Assembly: GCA_031288555.1 (NCBI GenBank) | Contig: JAITRE010000032.1 | Location: forward strand, 39,257 to 103,256 | Reading direction: 5' to 3' | Source of the DNA: Oscillospiraceae bacterium | Lineage (GTDB): Bacteria > Bacillota > Clostridia > Oscillospirales > Acutalibacteraceae | Length of the DNA: 64,000 nt | Shown: positions 1-9,406 of the stretch, piece after piece | Layout of the letters: the number at the start of each line of letters is the position of its first letter | Numbering within the stretch: position 1 is the stretch's first letter | Notes under the pieces: model-generated | Seen by the model: only the letters and a program-made list of their open reading frames with translations | Told to the model about the DNA's origin: nothing | Database searches by the model: none | Translations under genes and position numbers: made by a program

Positions 1-196
1 CAGTGTTGATAGTAATTCCACGTTCTCTTTCTTCTGGAGCAGCATCAATATTAGCGTAATCAACAAAATTCGCTCCTCCGTCAATATTTAAAACTTTAGT
101 AATCGCTGCGGTAAGAGTAGTTTTCCCATGGTCAACGTGCCCAATAGTTCCAATGTTAATATGCGGCTTATTCCTTTCAAATTTCTCCTTTGCCAT
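1..196 (-). CDS. tuf: Elongation factor Tu, N-terminal part (runs off window)
   Basis: EF-Tu is the GTPase that delivers aminoacyl-tRNA to the ribosome. The 65 visible residues begin [20 protein letters not shown] and carry the G1 loop GHVDHGKT (residues 19-26) and the switch I signature [11 protein letters not shown] (55-65), diagnostic for EF-Tu. The ATG is preceded by a strong ribosome binding site (GGGAGGAAAAAT on the minus strand). The rest of the gene lies beyond base 1. Unlike the usual rpsL-rpsG-fusA-tuf order, tuf is divergent from fusA here, so the two must have separate promoters. Confidence 0.97.
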   Translation of the reverse strand, partial: MAKEKFERNKPHINIGTIGHVDHGKTTLTAAITKVLNIDGGANFVDYANIDAAPEERERGITINT

Positions 197-778
197 TTTA
201 ATTTTTCCTCCCTTAAATTTGTAAAAATTAAAAAATTTTACATATTATTTAAATCACAATGTTTTAAAAAATATATTGTGTAATCAATCAACTATTTAAA
301 TAAATTGCAGAATTTAAAATCATCTCGACTTTTATTTTATCAATACACTATTAAAAAAGCAAGATAAAATTAATATTTTTTTAAAAAAATGTTTTGCAGA
401 TTTTGACTAATTTATTGAACGATATGTTTCTACGTTAAAAATATTTTATTTTTAAGATAAATTTTATTATTATGAAAATATAAACTGCAGAAATTTTTTG
501 TATTTAGTTTGGTTTTAAAATAAAAAAATTGGGAACAATAATTTTAAATGTGTTTTGTTTATTTTTAAAACAACAACTTTAAATTGAAATATTTTTAAGA
601 TACTATTATAATGAATTTTGATAGATTTCGTTTTATAAAAAAATTAATTAAAACAATTTGTAAAAATGTAAAGCTTTTTAAAATCAAAACTATAATTTAA
701 ACTCTTGATGTTTTTGCAAAAGAAGTTTAGTATTAAAATTCAAGGTTTAAAAAATTATAAAATTATAAGGAGAAAAAA
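197..778. other. tuf-fusA divergent intergenic region
   Basis: AT-rich 582-bp spacer between divergent genes. On the plus strand it holds a good sigma-A promoter for fusA (separate entry). A minus-strand promoter for tuf must exist, but I could not find a convincing -35/-10 pair. No RNA gene or further ORF is apparent. Confidence 0.6.
584..612 (+). promoter_or_regulatory. Predicted sigma-A promoter of fusA
   Basis: TTGAAA at 584-589 and a perfect TATAAT at 607-612 are separated by 17 nt. The predicted start leaves a leader of about 160 nt before fusA. Position upstream of a divergent, solitary fusA supports it. Confidence 0.65.
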
Positions 779-2860
779 ATGTCAAGGCAGGTTTCTTTGG
801 ATCTGACTCGCAATATCGGAATAATGGCCCATATTGATGCAGGAAAAACTACAACAACTGAAAGAATTTTATTTTATACTGGGGTAAACTACAAAATAGG
901 CGAAGTTCACGATGGTGCTGCGACTATGGATTGGATGGAGCAGGAGCAGGAAAGAGGCATCACTATTACTTCGGCTGCTACTACTTGTTTTTGGAAAAAT
1001 CACAGGATTAACATAATAGACACGCCTGGTCACGTTGATTTTACAGTGGAAGTTGAAAGATCTCTTCGTGTGTTAGACGGCTCTGTGACTGTTCTTAGCG
1101 CTAAAGGTGGAGTTGAGCCTCAGACAGAGACAGTTTGGAGACAAGCTGATAAGTATAATGTTCCTCGCATGGCTTATGTTAATAAAATGGACATAATGGG
1201 CGCTGATTTTTTAAATGTTGTCGAAATGATGAAAGATAGGCTTCAAGCTAATGCTATTCCAATTCAAATTCCTATAGGCTCTGAAGATGAGTTTAAAGGA
1301 ATAGTTGATTTAGTTGAAAAAAAAGCTTACGTTTACTATGACGATTTAGGAAAAGATATACGTAAAGAAGAAATTCCAGAAGATTTAGAAGATTTAGCGA
1401 ATAAATATCGAGGAGAGTTGCTGGATCATGTTGCAGAACAAGATGATGAAATTTTAGAAAAATATTTAGAAGGGCAAGACCCAACGGTGGAAGAAATAAA
1501 ATTTTGTATAAGAAAGTCAACTATTAAAGGAACTATGGTTCCAGTAACTTGTGGTACATCTTATAAAAATAAAGGTGTTCAAAAGCTTCTTGATGCTATC
1601 ATAGATTACATGCCGTCTCCTATTGATGTTCCAGCTATTTTTGGCATAAATCCGAATACTGAACAAGAAATAAAAAGAAGTTCATCAGATGACGAACCTT
1701 TTTCGGCGCTTGCTTTTAAGATAACCACTGATCCTTTTGTTGGTAAGCTTTGTTTTTTTAGAGTTTATTCAGGTTCTATAAATGCTGGCTCTAATATTTA
1801 CAATGCTACTAAAGATAGCACTGAGAGATTGGGGCGTATTTTGCAGATGCATGCTAATCATCGTCAGGATATAGATGCCGTTTACGCGGGTGATATCGCT
1901 GCAGCTGTTGGGTTTAAAAATGTAACTACCGGTGATACATTATGTTTAAAAGAGGATCCTGTAATTTTAGAATCTATGGATTTTCCAGACCCTGTTATCC
2001 GTGTTGCCATTGAGCCTAAAACTAAAGCTGGGCAAGAAAAAATGGGTATTGCTTTATCAAAACTTTCTGAGGAAGACCCGACTTTTAAAGCGTATACAGA
2101 TAGCGAGACAGGTCAAACTATTATAGCTGGAATGGGTGAGTTGCATCTTGAAATTATTGTCGACAGGCTTCTTCGTGAATTTAAAGTTGAAGCAAACGTT
2201 GGCAAACCTCAAGTTGCTTATAAAGAAACCATAAAAAGAACAGCGGAGGTAGACAATAAATATGCAAGGCAGTCAGGTGGTAGGGGTCAGTATGGGCATG
2301 TTAAGATTCGTGTAGAGCCTAACCCTGAAAAAGGATACGAATTTGTAAATTCTGTTTTTGGAGGAGCAATACCAAAAGAATATATACCGGCTGTTGATAA
2401 TGGTATTAGAGGCGCTATGATGTCTGGTGTTTTAGCGGGTTATAATGTTGTTGACGTTAAAGTTACTTTGTATGACGGATCTTATCATGAAGTCGACTCT
2501 TCTGAAATGGCGTTTAAAATAGCAGGTTCAATGGCTTTTAAAGAAGCAATGAGAATGGCTCAACCTGTTTTACTAGAACCAATAATGAAAGTCACGGTTA
2601 CCGTGCCAGAAGAGTATATGGGAGATATTATAGGTGATATAAATTCAAGACGGGGAATGATTCAAGGTATGGAATCAGTTTCTGGTGCACAGAGAATAAA
2701 TTCAACTGTGCCTCTTTCCGAAATGTTTGGTTATGCAACTGATATGCGATCTCGAACACAAGGTCGGGGACAATATACTATGGAACCAAGCCATTACGCA
2801 GAAGTCCCAAAATCTGTTTCGGAAAAAATTATTTCTTCTCGTAATAAAAAAGATAATTAA
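779..2860 (+). CDS. fusA: Elongation factor G
   Basis: Translocation GTPase that moves tRNA and mRNA through the ribosome and helps recycle ribosomes. The 693 residues match the usual bacterial length. G1 is AHIDAGKT (17-24), followed by the [12 protein letters not shown] switch region, DTPGH and NKMD motifs, and the C-terminal domains ending in a typical [16 protein letters not shown] segment. The ATG follows AAGGAG at good spacing. The gene is alone: rpsL-rpsG lie about 41 kb away and tuf is divergent, so the str operon has been taken apart. It appears to be driven by the 584-612 promoter. Confidence 0.98.
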   Translation: MSRQVSLDLTRNIGIMAHIDAGKTTTTERILFYTGVNYKIGEVHDGAATMDWMEQEQERGITITSAATTCFWKNHRINIIDTPGHVDFTVEVERSLRVLDGSVTVLSAKGGVEPQTETVWRQADKYNVPRMAYVNKMDIMGADFLNVVEMMKDRLQANAIPIQIPIGSEDEFKGIVDLVEKKAYVYYDDLGKDIRKEEIPEDLEDLANKYRGELLDHVAEQDDEILEKYLEGQDPTVEEIKFCIRKSTIKGTMVPVTCGTSYKNKGVQKLLDAIIDYMPSPIDVPAIFGINPNTEQEIKRSSSDDEPFSALAFKITTDPFVGKLCFFRVYSGSINAGSNIYNATKDSTERLGRILQMHANHRQDIDAVYAGDIAAAVGFKNVTTGDTLCLKEDPVILESMDFPDPVIRVAIEPKTKAGQEKMGIALSKLSEEDPTFKAYTDSETGQTIIAGMGELHLEIIVDRLLREFKVEANVGKPQVAYKETIKRTAEVDNKYARQSGGRGQYGHVKIRVEPNPEKGYEFVNSVFGGAIPKEYIPAVDNGIRGAMMSGVLAGYNVVDVKVTLYDGSYHEVDSSEMAFKIAGSMAFKEAMRMAQPVLLEPIMKVTVTVPEEYMGDIIGDINSRRGMIQGMESVSGAQRINSTVPLSEMFGYATDMRSRTQGRGQYTMEPSHYAEVPKSVSEKIISSRNKKDN

Positions 2861-2989
2861 TAAGTTTTATAGTTTTTGTATTTTAGATTTTGTTTTTGTG
2901 AATATTTTGTTTGAAATTTTTGTTTTATAAATTTAATTAAGAAAGTTTAAAATAAAATAAATATTTTTTAGAATAGATGGCTATAAATT

Positions 2990-3853
2990 TTATATTTTGG
3001 ATATTAAATTGCTTAAAACGCCGAATTGTTCCAAAGAGAGTTCTTGCGCCCTGCTTGAAGATGGAATATTTGATTCTTTTAATGCTTTTAAAACCTGTTC
3101 TTTTGTAAAATTCATTCTTGTTCTAATAGGATTTTTTATAGTTTTTCTTCTTTCTAAAAAAGTTGATTTGATTAATTTAAAAAACATTTCTTCATTTTCT
3201 ACTTTTATTGCAGGCTCTTTTCTAATTTCTAATAAAATTAAACAAGAGTCTACCTTTGGCGTCGGGAAAAAGCTGCCTTTTGACACATTAAATAAAATTT
3301 TTGGGTAGGAAAAATATCTAACGCTATAACTTATTGCACCGCAACTAGAATGACCAGGTTTTGAACACATTCTGAGAGCAGCTTCTTTTTGTACCATTAC
3401 AAAAATTGACTTAACATTTATTTTTTCTTCTAAAAATCTCATTATTATTTGAGATGTTATGTAGTATGGAATGTTAGCGCATACAATAATATCGTCAAAT
3501 TCTTTAAATTCTTCGTTGATAAGCTTTTTAATATCGATGTTAAGTATATTTCCTTTTAAAATTTTGATATTATTAAAGTTTTTTAGAGTGTAATTTAATA
3601 CAGGAATTAATTTTTTATCAATTTCAACAGCCACAACTTTTTTAGCTTTTAAAGCTAAGTCAAAAGTAAGAACTCCCCCTCCCGGACCAATTTCTAAAAC
3701 CCCGGTGTGTTTATTTATTTGTGAAAGTTTTACTATTTTTGTGCATATACCTCTGTTTATTAAAAAATTCTGTCCTAAAGATTTAGACAATTTAATATCG
3801 TATTTCTTTAAAATTTCACGTAAAAACTTTAAATTGCAAATTTCATTATACAT
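2990..3853 (-). CDS. rsmA: 16S rRNA (adenine1518-N6/adenine1519-N6) dimethyltransferase
   Basis: KsgA/RsmA dimethylates two adjacent adenines in the 3' terminal hairpin of 16S rRNA using S-adenosylmethionine, a late checkpoint of 30S assembly. The 287-residue protein has the GQNFL motif (27-31), the SAM-binding loop VLEIGPGGG (52-60), the acidic VEIDK strand end, and the catalytic NIPY (127-130), followed by a family-typical C-terminal helical domain. It is monocistronic and convergent with fusA. No neighbour (rnmV, ksgA-operon partners) is present. Confidence 0.97.
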   Translation of the reverse strand: MYNEICNLKFLREILKKYDIKLSKSLGQNFLINRGICTKIVKLSQINKHTGVLEIGPGGGVLTFDLALKAKKVVAVEIDKKLIPVLNYTLKNFNNIKILKGNILNIDIKKLINEEFKEFDDIIVCANIPYYITSQIIMRFLEEKINVKSIFVMVQKEAALRMCSKPGHSSCGAISYSVRYFSYPKILFNVSKGSFFPTPKVDSCLILLEIRKEPAIKVENEEMFFKLIKSTFLERRKTIKNPIRTRMNFTKEQVLKALKESNIPSSSRAQELSLEQFGVLSNLISKI

Positions 3854-3983
3854 ACGTAGATTTTATCACTAAAATAAAGTTTGTACAAATTATTTTAATG
3901 TGATTTAAAGGGTTTTTAAAAGCTTTATTTATAAATGATAAAACGCTAATGCAAAAGATATTTTATAAATAACTTTTTTACAG

Positions 3984-4060
3984 TGGTCCGAGTGACAGGA
4001 CTTGAACCTGCGGCCTCTTGAACCCCATTCAAGCGCGCTACCAATCTGCGCCACACCCGG
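3984..4060 (-). tRNA. tRNA-Pro (anticodon GGG)
   Basis: The minus strand folds into a complete 77-nt cloverleaf: acceptor CCGGGTG/CACTCGG, D stem GCGC/GCGC, anticodon stem CTTGA/TCAAG with loop ATGGGGT (anticodon GGG, G37), five-base variable loop, T arm GCAGG-TTCAAGT-CCTGT, discriminator A and an encoded CCA. The GGG anticodon reads CCC and CCU. An extended -10 box (TGTTATAAT, minus strand, TATAAT complement at 4103-4108) lies about 40 nt upstream and is a plausible promoter. Confidence 0.96.
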
Positions 4061-4224
4061 GTAGAACTGTATGTTTTCAAACGACATATTGGAAGTACAA
4101 TCATTATAACACAAGCAAAGCTTTTATAGTTAATTTTTAATTTGACAAAACGCTAATTTTAAAATAGTTTTTAATAAAAATCTGTAATTAAGGTTTTAAT
4201 TTTTTATTATTTTTAAAAAGTTTT

Positions 4225-4254
4225 ATTGTATAAATTATTGTTGTAATATACAAT
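4225..4254. repeat. Inverted repeat upstream of the secreted protease gene
   Basis: ATTGTATA (4225-4232) and TATACAAT (4247-4254) form a perfect 8-bp inverted repeat with a 14-nt spacer. A shorter dyad TTGTA-ATA-TACAA overlaps its right arm. It lies just upstream of a TATAAT at 4269-4274 and could be an operator. In such AT-rich sequence chance is a real alternative. Confidence 0.3.
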
Positions 4255-4353
4255 TGACCTAGGCAAGTTATAATAAATATATTGTATTTTTTGTATTGTT
4301 TTATTTACGAAATTTTGTTTGATTGTATAATTTGTGAAAGAAGGAAAAATTTT

Positions 4354-6189
4354 ATGAAATTTAAAAGATGTGTTTTTAAAAAAATTATAGTCATTGTTAT
4401 TATGTGTGGTGTTTTTCTGCATTCTTTAACTTATAATCAGAGTCAATATTACAATGTTATGGCTTTTGATGTATTTGAAGAAGCTCTAAATAAAGTTACT
4501 TTTTGTAGAAAAAGTAAAGAAAATGGATTTAAGGATTTTTTTAAATTTTTTAGTGGTGAAAAAGAAGCTGAGACTGAAAATGGTAAGAAATTGGTAAATA
4601 TTTGCAATTTAATCAATAATTACAAGCACGATTTAAATGCGAACAAAGAAGATATTGAAAAGAATAAAAATTATTTTTATAAAAAAATCGATTCTTTAAA
4701 AAATAAGTCAGATCTTTTTGAGTTATTAAAAGAGATTCAAGTTAAGTTAAGAAGTGTTTTTGTAAATGAATCGTCATCGTTTTATGTTAATGAAGATTTA
4801 ATTAAAGATTTAAATTTAAATATTGAAGAAGAATTTGAAAATGAGTTTGAAGAAATTTGTAAGTGCGATTTGTTATCGTCTTTAGGATTTCTTAAATTCG
4901 ACAGTAGTTGCAAGAATAATTTTAACATGGTTATGAATTCTTTTAATAATGAGAATTTAAAGAAAAATTTAAAAAATATTGTAGATTTTGGTGTTAATGA
5001 AATTGTATCGTTTATTTTAAGAGTAGAAAAATCTTATAAAAAGGCACAAAGTGTATATTTTGATGATGATGAGCTTGAGGAGCAGCCGATGATGATGGCT
5101 AGTCTGGCGGCTACTTATTTTCTAGAAATTGGAGAACTATTAGGGCCTTGTTTTTTAGAATTTGAAAAAGAAGATATTTATAATTTAAAACATTACAATA
5201 TTTCTAATCCTATAAATTTTATTAACGAAATAACTTTAGAATTAAAAAATTTATATAAAAGTCTTGTTAATAAGTTGGCTTTTTTAAATGAAGATTTAAA
5301 AAGAAGTTTATGCAAGAAAATTGATGAAATTCTAATAAATAGTGAAAATAGCGAATATAAAAATTTAAGATTTGAGCTGTTAAATTGTATTGATTTTAAT
5401 GCAGAAAATGATAGAGCGATATCTAAAATAATTGAAATTAGAAGTGAACAGTACAATGTTTTTAGTGAGGCTTTAAAAAAAATAAACTTAAATCAAAATA
5501 GCGGCGATCCTAATTGTGAAGAATTTGACATTCGTAAGAACTTGCGTTGTGATTTTGAACATTTGTTGTTTTTGGAGGTTAGTTGCAATTATAATTTTTT
5601 TAATCCTTTTTTAACTTTTTCAACTCATTGTTTATTAGAAGTTGCTAAGATTGCTTCAGATCAAGAAAAATTTGATAAACAACTTTTTTTAAAACAGATG
5701 GTAAAAATGATGCTAGCACATGAATTCGGGCATGCTTTGGATTTTTTATTTAAAGGAATTTTGAGTAAGAATCATCCTGAGATTTATGAAGAAGTTACGA
5801 AAGTTAAAAATAAAATAGGCGAAATTTTTATAAAAAACTTTAATAATTCACCTTATAAAGATATTTGGGAAAAATGTGTAGAAACAGATGAGAAAAATGC
5901 TAGTTGGTTAGAAGAGGTATTTGCTGATTTTTTGGCGATTAAAGCTCTTACAACACAAGGAGAATGTAAATATAAGGAAATTGTATATTTCTTTGTTTTG
6001 ATGGATACTGGGTTATTTTATTTAGACAAAAAAGATTCTTACCTTGACTTTGCAAAGCGTCTAAGTCAAGATGTACATCCACCAATAGCAGCAAGAACAA
6101 TCGTTTTAGGAAACTTTAATTGGATGTATGAATTTATAGATAAAAATGATTTTATTTTTATTGAAGAAAATGAAAGAGTGAATTTCTAA
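4354..6189 (+). CDS. Secreted HExxH zinc-metalloprotease-like protein
   Basis: Uncharacterised 611-residue protein. The chosen ATG follows GAAAGAAGGA; an in-frame start 24 codons upstream lacks a ribosome binding site. The N terminus (MKFKRCVFKKIIVIVIMCG) is a signal peptide or anchor. Residues about 60-430 are charged and helical with no recognised domain. Near the C terminus HEFGHALD (456-463) gives an HExxH zinc site. EEVFAD (520-525), about 60 residues later, could supply the third ligand, as in gluzincins; the spacing and the xFA context recall the catalytic domain of anthrax lethal factor-type proteases. Its stop overlaps by 4 bp that of the convergent ogg gene. A secreted or surface protease acting on host or envelope proteins is inference. 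Confidence 0.8.
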   Translation: MKFKRCVFKKIIVIVIMCGVFLHSLTYNQSQYYNVMAFDVFEEALNKVTFCRKSKENGFKDFFKFFSGEKEAETENGKKLVNICNLINNYKHDLNANKEDIEKNKNYFYKKIDSLKNKSDLFELLKEIQVKLRSVFVNESSSFYVNEDLIKDLNLNIEEEFENEFEEICKCDLLSSLGFLKFDSSCKNNFNMVMNSFNNENLKKNLKNIVDFGVNEIVSFILRVEKSYKKAQSVYFDDDELEEQPMMMASLAATYFLEIGELLGPCFLEFEKEDIYNLKHYNISNPINFINEITLELKNLYKSLVNKLAFLNEDLKRSLCKKIDEILINSENSEYKNLRFELLNCIDFNAENDRAISKIIEIRSEQYNVFSEALKKINLNQNSGDPNCEEFDIRKNLRCDFEHLLFLEVSCNYNFFNPFLTFSTHCLLEVAKIASDQEKFDKQLFLKQMVKMMLAHEFGHALDFLFKGILSKNHPEIYEEVTKVKNKIGEIFIKNFNNSPYKDIWEKCVETDEKNASWLEEVFADFLAIKALTTQGECKYKEIVYFFVLMDTGLFYLDKKDSYLDFAKRLSQDVHPPIAARTIVLGNFNWMYEFIDKNDFIFIEENERVNF

Positions 6190-7010
6190 GGTAGAACTTT
6201 TGATGATTTAATATAATAATAAATATATTGTTGAATAATTCCTGCATAAAAATGATTTAAATCTAATTTTCTATATGTCTTTAGAGCTTTTTTAATCCAA
6301 GTATCTATTGGAAAAGCATTTAAGCGATTGTAGCCGTAAAGCAAAACACAGTTTGCAATTTTAGGCCCAACTCCTGAAATTTTTGTTAAAGTTTTTATTA
6401 TATTTTCTGACGTTTCATTCGATAAATCTTCTAAAATAATTTCTTTTTTTGAAATTTTTCTTGCAGCGTCAATTATATATTTATATCTAAATCCACATCG
6501 TAATGGTTTTAAGTCCGCTTGAGAAAGATTTGCAAGCTTATAAGCCTCTGGAAAAGTGTAAGTCTCATTATTTATTTTGTCGCCGAAATTTTCACAAAGT
6601 GCTTTTATAATAGCTTTTATTCTAGGAATATTGTTATTTTGCGATATTATAAAAGAGCATAAAGTTTCCCATGGATCTTGCTTTAAAATTCTTATTCCTT
6701 CTGAATACTTAATTATTGGCCTCAAAGTTTTGTAAAATTTTAGTAAACATTTTTCTACTTCCGAATAATTAGTGTTTAAGTCAAAGTATTTTATCCATAT
6801 ATTTTTAAAATTATTTTCTGATGTATTTTCAAAAAATATTTGATCTTTTTCACAACTAACAACAATGCTTTTTGAAAAAGCAACTCCTTTGTAAGAATTT
6901 TCTGAAAGTTTTTGCCATCTGAAACATTGTCCACATTCAAAAGTTTTTTTAATGTCAAAAGAAATATTTTTTATGCAGATTTTTTTAGAATTTAAAAAGT
7001 AACTTAACAC
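6186..7010 (-). CDS. ogg: 8-oxoguanine DNA glycosylase/AP lyase (OGG1 type)
   Basis: Removes 8-oxoguanine opposite C and nicks the strand by beta-elimination in base excision repair. The 274-residue protein has the OGG1 N-terminal signature ECGQCFRW (25-32), the LKQDPWETLCSFIISQNNN block, and a helix-hairpin-helix GVGPKIAN with the Schiff-base lysine K217. The catalytic aspartate D236 (FPIDTW) lies 19 residues later, the same spacing as in human OGG1 (K249/D268). The gene is on the same strand as ruvC, 111 bp downstream of it, and may be co-transcribed. Retention of an oxidative-damage enzyme in an otherwise anaerobic gene set is notable. Confidence 0.93.
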   Translation of the reverse strand: MLSYFLNSKKICIKNISFDIKKTFECGQCFRWQKLSENSYKGVAFSKSIVVSCEKDQIFFENTSENNFKNIWIKYFDLNTNYSEVEKCLLKFYKTLRPIIKYSEGIRILKQDPWETLCSFIISQNNNIPRIKAIIKALCENFGDKINNETYTFPEAYKLANLSQADLKPLRCGFRYKYIIDAARKISKKEIILEDLSNETSENIIKTLTKISGVGPKIANCVLLYGYNRLNAFPIDTWIKKALKTYRKLDLNHFYAGIIQQYIYYYIKSSKVLP

Positions 7011-7121
7011 AAAGTTTACATCCTATATCTTTAAATTTATAATTTACAATTTTACTATGCTATAATTTTTTTATCAATTGAATTTTAAATTTAAAATTTT
7101 TTAAAACATCAGACTTTAAAT

Positions 7122-7622
7122 TTAAAGTGATTTATTTAAATTTAATTTAGAAAAACCTATTGCATGGGCATGACAGATGGCTATTGCTAAAGAATCAGCT
7201 GCGTCATCTGGAGTTGGAATTTTTTGGAGAGATAAAAGCTTTTTTACCATGTTCATTACTTGAAGTTTAGGAGCCTTGCCAGAACCCGTAACAGACATTT
7301 TTACTTGAAGAGGGGTATATTCGTAGATGGTAGTATTTGCCTTTTGACTTGCTAAAATTGCTACGCCTCGTGCTTGAGACACATCTATAGCTGTTTTTTG
7401 ATTATTTTGAAAATAAAGCTTTTCAATTGCAACAGATTCTATTTTATGAGAGTAAAGCACTTTTTTTAGTGAATCGTAGATGATTTCAAGTCTTTTAGAA
7501 AATGCAGTTGAAGAACTTGTAGAAATAATGCCGTGATTGATTTCTTTTAAATTACCATTTTTATATTTTATCACGCCGTACCCAAGTGTTGCATATCCAG
7601 GATCTATACCAAGTATCGTCAT
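7122..7622 (-). CDS. ruvC: Crossover junction endodeoxyribonuclease RuvC
   Basis: RuvC resolves Holliday junctions by paired cuts as part of RuvABC. The 166-residue protein opens with ILGIDPG, giving D7, and has E67 (AIEKLYF) and the DDAADSLAIAICH segment with D140 and D143, completing the four acidic residues of the RNase H-like active site. Length is normal. ruvA and ruvB, commonly adjacent, are not in this window. The ATG sits a short distance after a weak AAGGAT site. Confidence 0.97.
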   Translation of the reverse strand: MTILGIDPGYATLGYGVIKYKNGNLKEINHGIISTSSSTAFSKRLEIIYDSLKKVLYSHKIESVAIEKLYFQNNQKTAIDVSQARGVAILASQKANTTIYEYTPLQVKMSVTGSGKAPKLQVMNMVKKLLSLQKIPTPDDAADSLAIAICHAHAIGFSKLNLNKSL

Positions 7623-7815
7623 TTGTATCTTATCCTTCTTTGTATTTTAAATTTTATTTTTCTAAATGTTTTTTTATTAATTGTAAAAAATATAAGACAT
7701 TAAAAGCAAAAAAATAAAGCACATTGTTAACCGAAAATAATTTGAAACAAATTTAATTTCAAATACATCCTACTATATAAATTTTAAAATAAAACATGAA
7801 TTTTGTTTATTGTTT

Positions 7816-8472
7816 TTATTCTTCGTTTTCTTCTATTTTGTTTTCATTACTTTCTTCTACGATTTCTTGATTGTTTTTCTTTTCTTCTTCTATACTTTCT
7901 TCTACGATTTTTTGATTGTTTTTCTTTTCTTCTTCAATATTTTCTTCTATATTTAAATTGTTTTCTTCTGTGTCTAGTTGTTTGTTTTCTTTTTGACAGT
8001 TTAAGTTGTCTAAATTTTCAGAAGTTTGTTGATTGTTATTTGATTTTAGAGGAAAAATTAATTTATTAACTAACACCGCAATAACAATACCCATACAAGT
8101 GTCTAAAACACGATTAATTACATAGAAATGAGCTCCTGAAATATTTCTATCTTTGTTAGCTAACAAGCTTAAAAGTACCACACAACCTATTTGAGAAGAA
8201 GATTTTTTGTTTACTATATTTAAAAAATATATCATAAATAAAATAATTAATGGAGTAAAAATTATATTTATAATATTGCTGTATATGCCAAAATTTTGTA
8301 GAAAAACAAATGAAAAATAACCTAATATTCCCCCGGTTAAAGTGCCAAGAAACCTATGTTTTCCTATATTAAAACTTTCGTCGGGAGTTTGCTGCATACA
8401 TATAACAGAAGCAATGCTAGCAAAAAATCCGTCTTCTCGCTTTAATAAAAAACAAAAAAATAAACAAAGCAT
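7816..8472 (-). CDS. FUSC/aromatic-acid-exporter-like membrane protein with acidic repeat tail
   Basis: The membrane region resembles the N-terminal domain of FUSC/DUF939 proteins (KREDGFFASIASVICMQ, then RFLGTLTGGILGY), with about five hydrophobic segments. The cytosolic tail (about residues 150-218) is Glu/Lys/Asn rich and contains two copies of a unit like EEEKKNNQxIVEES, encoded by a DNA direct repeat around 7850-7940. The first ATG gives 218 residues, but the frame stays open upstream and encodes KLGLRAVKTSISV, the conserved family start. An AAGGAG lies just before it at about 8535-8540, so translation probably begins near 8523-8529 at a non-ATG codon such as ATA or TTA. Substrate unknown. 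Confidence 0.8.
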   Translation of the reverse strand: MLCLFFCFLLKREDGFFASIASVICMQQTPDESFNIGKHRFLGTLTGGILGYFSFVFLQNFGIYSNIINIIFTPLIILFMIYFLNIVNKKSSSQIGCVVLLSLLANKDRNISGAHFYVINRVLDTCMGIVIAVLVNKLIFPLKSNNNQQTSENLDNLNCQKENKQLDTEENNLNIEENIEEEKKNNQKIVEESIEEEKKNNQEIVEESNENKIEENEE

Positions 8473-8936
8473 TACAGATATTGATGTTTTAACAGCTCTT
8501 AATCCTAATTTATACTTTTTTATAAATAAATCATCTCCTTTTATTAAGTTTAGTTTTGAAAATTTGAAGAAATGCTCAGTAAACTGCGTAGTTTTATTTT
8601 TAAATTAGTTAAAAAATAAAAATTTAAAAGCATCTTCGAAAAATACAATTAATCTATTATTATAATTTTAATATGAAAATAAGTCTTTTAAAAATAAAAA
8701 TACTTCTTATTTAAGATAAAATTTTACACGTAAATTTAAAATACTTATTTTACAAGTCTTTTTAATATGCTTTATGTTTTAGTTTTATTTTTATACAATT
8801 TGCTTTAAAAAATAGTAGAGTTTTATTTAATTCTATTATATTTGTTGCTTTTAATAAATAATTATTAAAGATTTTATAAATTTTCACCTTTTTTATTGTA
8901 AAACATATAATGCAAAAGAAGAGGTGCTTATTGTTG

Positions 8937-9290
8937 ATGTTTGAGCTTGTATCCAGTTTTATTGTGGCGTTATTTGCAACTATTGGAATTATTGAAGTTT
9001 TTTCTGTTGTGATTTCATTAGTTTTCCCAACGAAAATCAAAACAAACATAATTATTACTATTCCGTTGTGCGGTCATGATGAGAAAGTTGAGTTTTTACT
9101 GAGAGATATTATAACTAAGTTAAAATGGTTAAATTTGACTGGTACTAGTAAAATAATTTGTATTGATAAAGGTATGGATTCTGAGACTAGAAGAATTTGT
9201 GAATTTTTTAAGAAAAAATATGAATTTGTAGAGATATGTCTTTTAAATGAGTTTAAAAATTTTAGCAATTTGTGTAGATTGATTTGTTAG
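8937..9290 (+). CDS. Conserved hypothetical protein with N-terminal membrane segment
   Basis: About 118 residues. A hydrophobic segment of about 25 residues (FELVSSFIVALFATIGIIEV) is followed by a soluble domain with IPLCGHDEKVEFLLRDI, KIICIDKGMDSETRRICEFF and a C-terminal VEICLLNEF. The beta-alpha-beta look and the GMDxETRRIC segment resemble small conserved proteins of Clostridia, but I cannot assign a function. Start is uncertain: GAGGTG at 8921-8925 could serve TTG 8931, TTG 8934 or ATG 8937. A TATAAT occurs at 8906-8911 with TTCACC 17 nt upstream. Confidence 0.6.
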   Translation: MFELVSSFIVALFATIGIIEVFSVVISLVFPTKIKTNIIITIPLCGHDEKVEFLLRDIITKLKWLNLTGTSKIICIDKGMDSETRRICEFFKKKYEFVEICLLNEFKNFSNLCRLIC

Positions 9291-9406
9291 ATTAAGAATT
9301 AATTAAAATATAAAAATAAAATTTTATAAGTTTTATAGATTTTTTCAAAAGAGTTATTTAATAAAAATCAAGGAAAAAAAATAAAGTTTATAGGTAGGAG
9401 ATAAAT

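Noticed and set aside
1293..1520. Antisense ORF within fusA and many similar reverse-frame ORFs (for example 11769-12239, 16657-16968, 35830-36204)
   Set aside because: They lie wholly inside well-identified genes on the other strand, have no ribosome binding sites and show mirror-image composition.
7803..8069. Plus-strand ORF rich in Phe/Leu/Cys
   Set aside because: It is the exact antisense of the acidic-repeat tail of the FUSC-type gene; the composition is a mirror of GAA/AAA-rich codons and there is no ribosome binding site.
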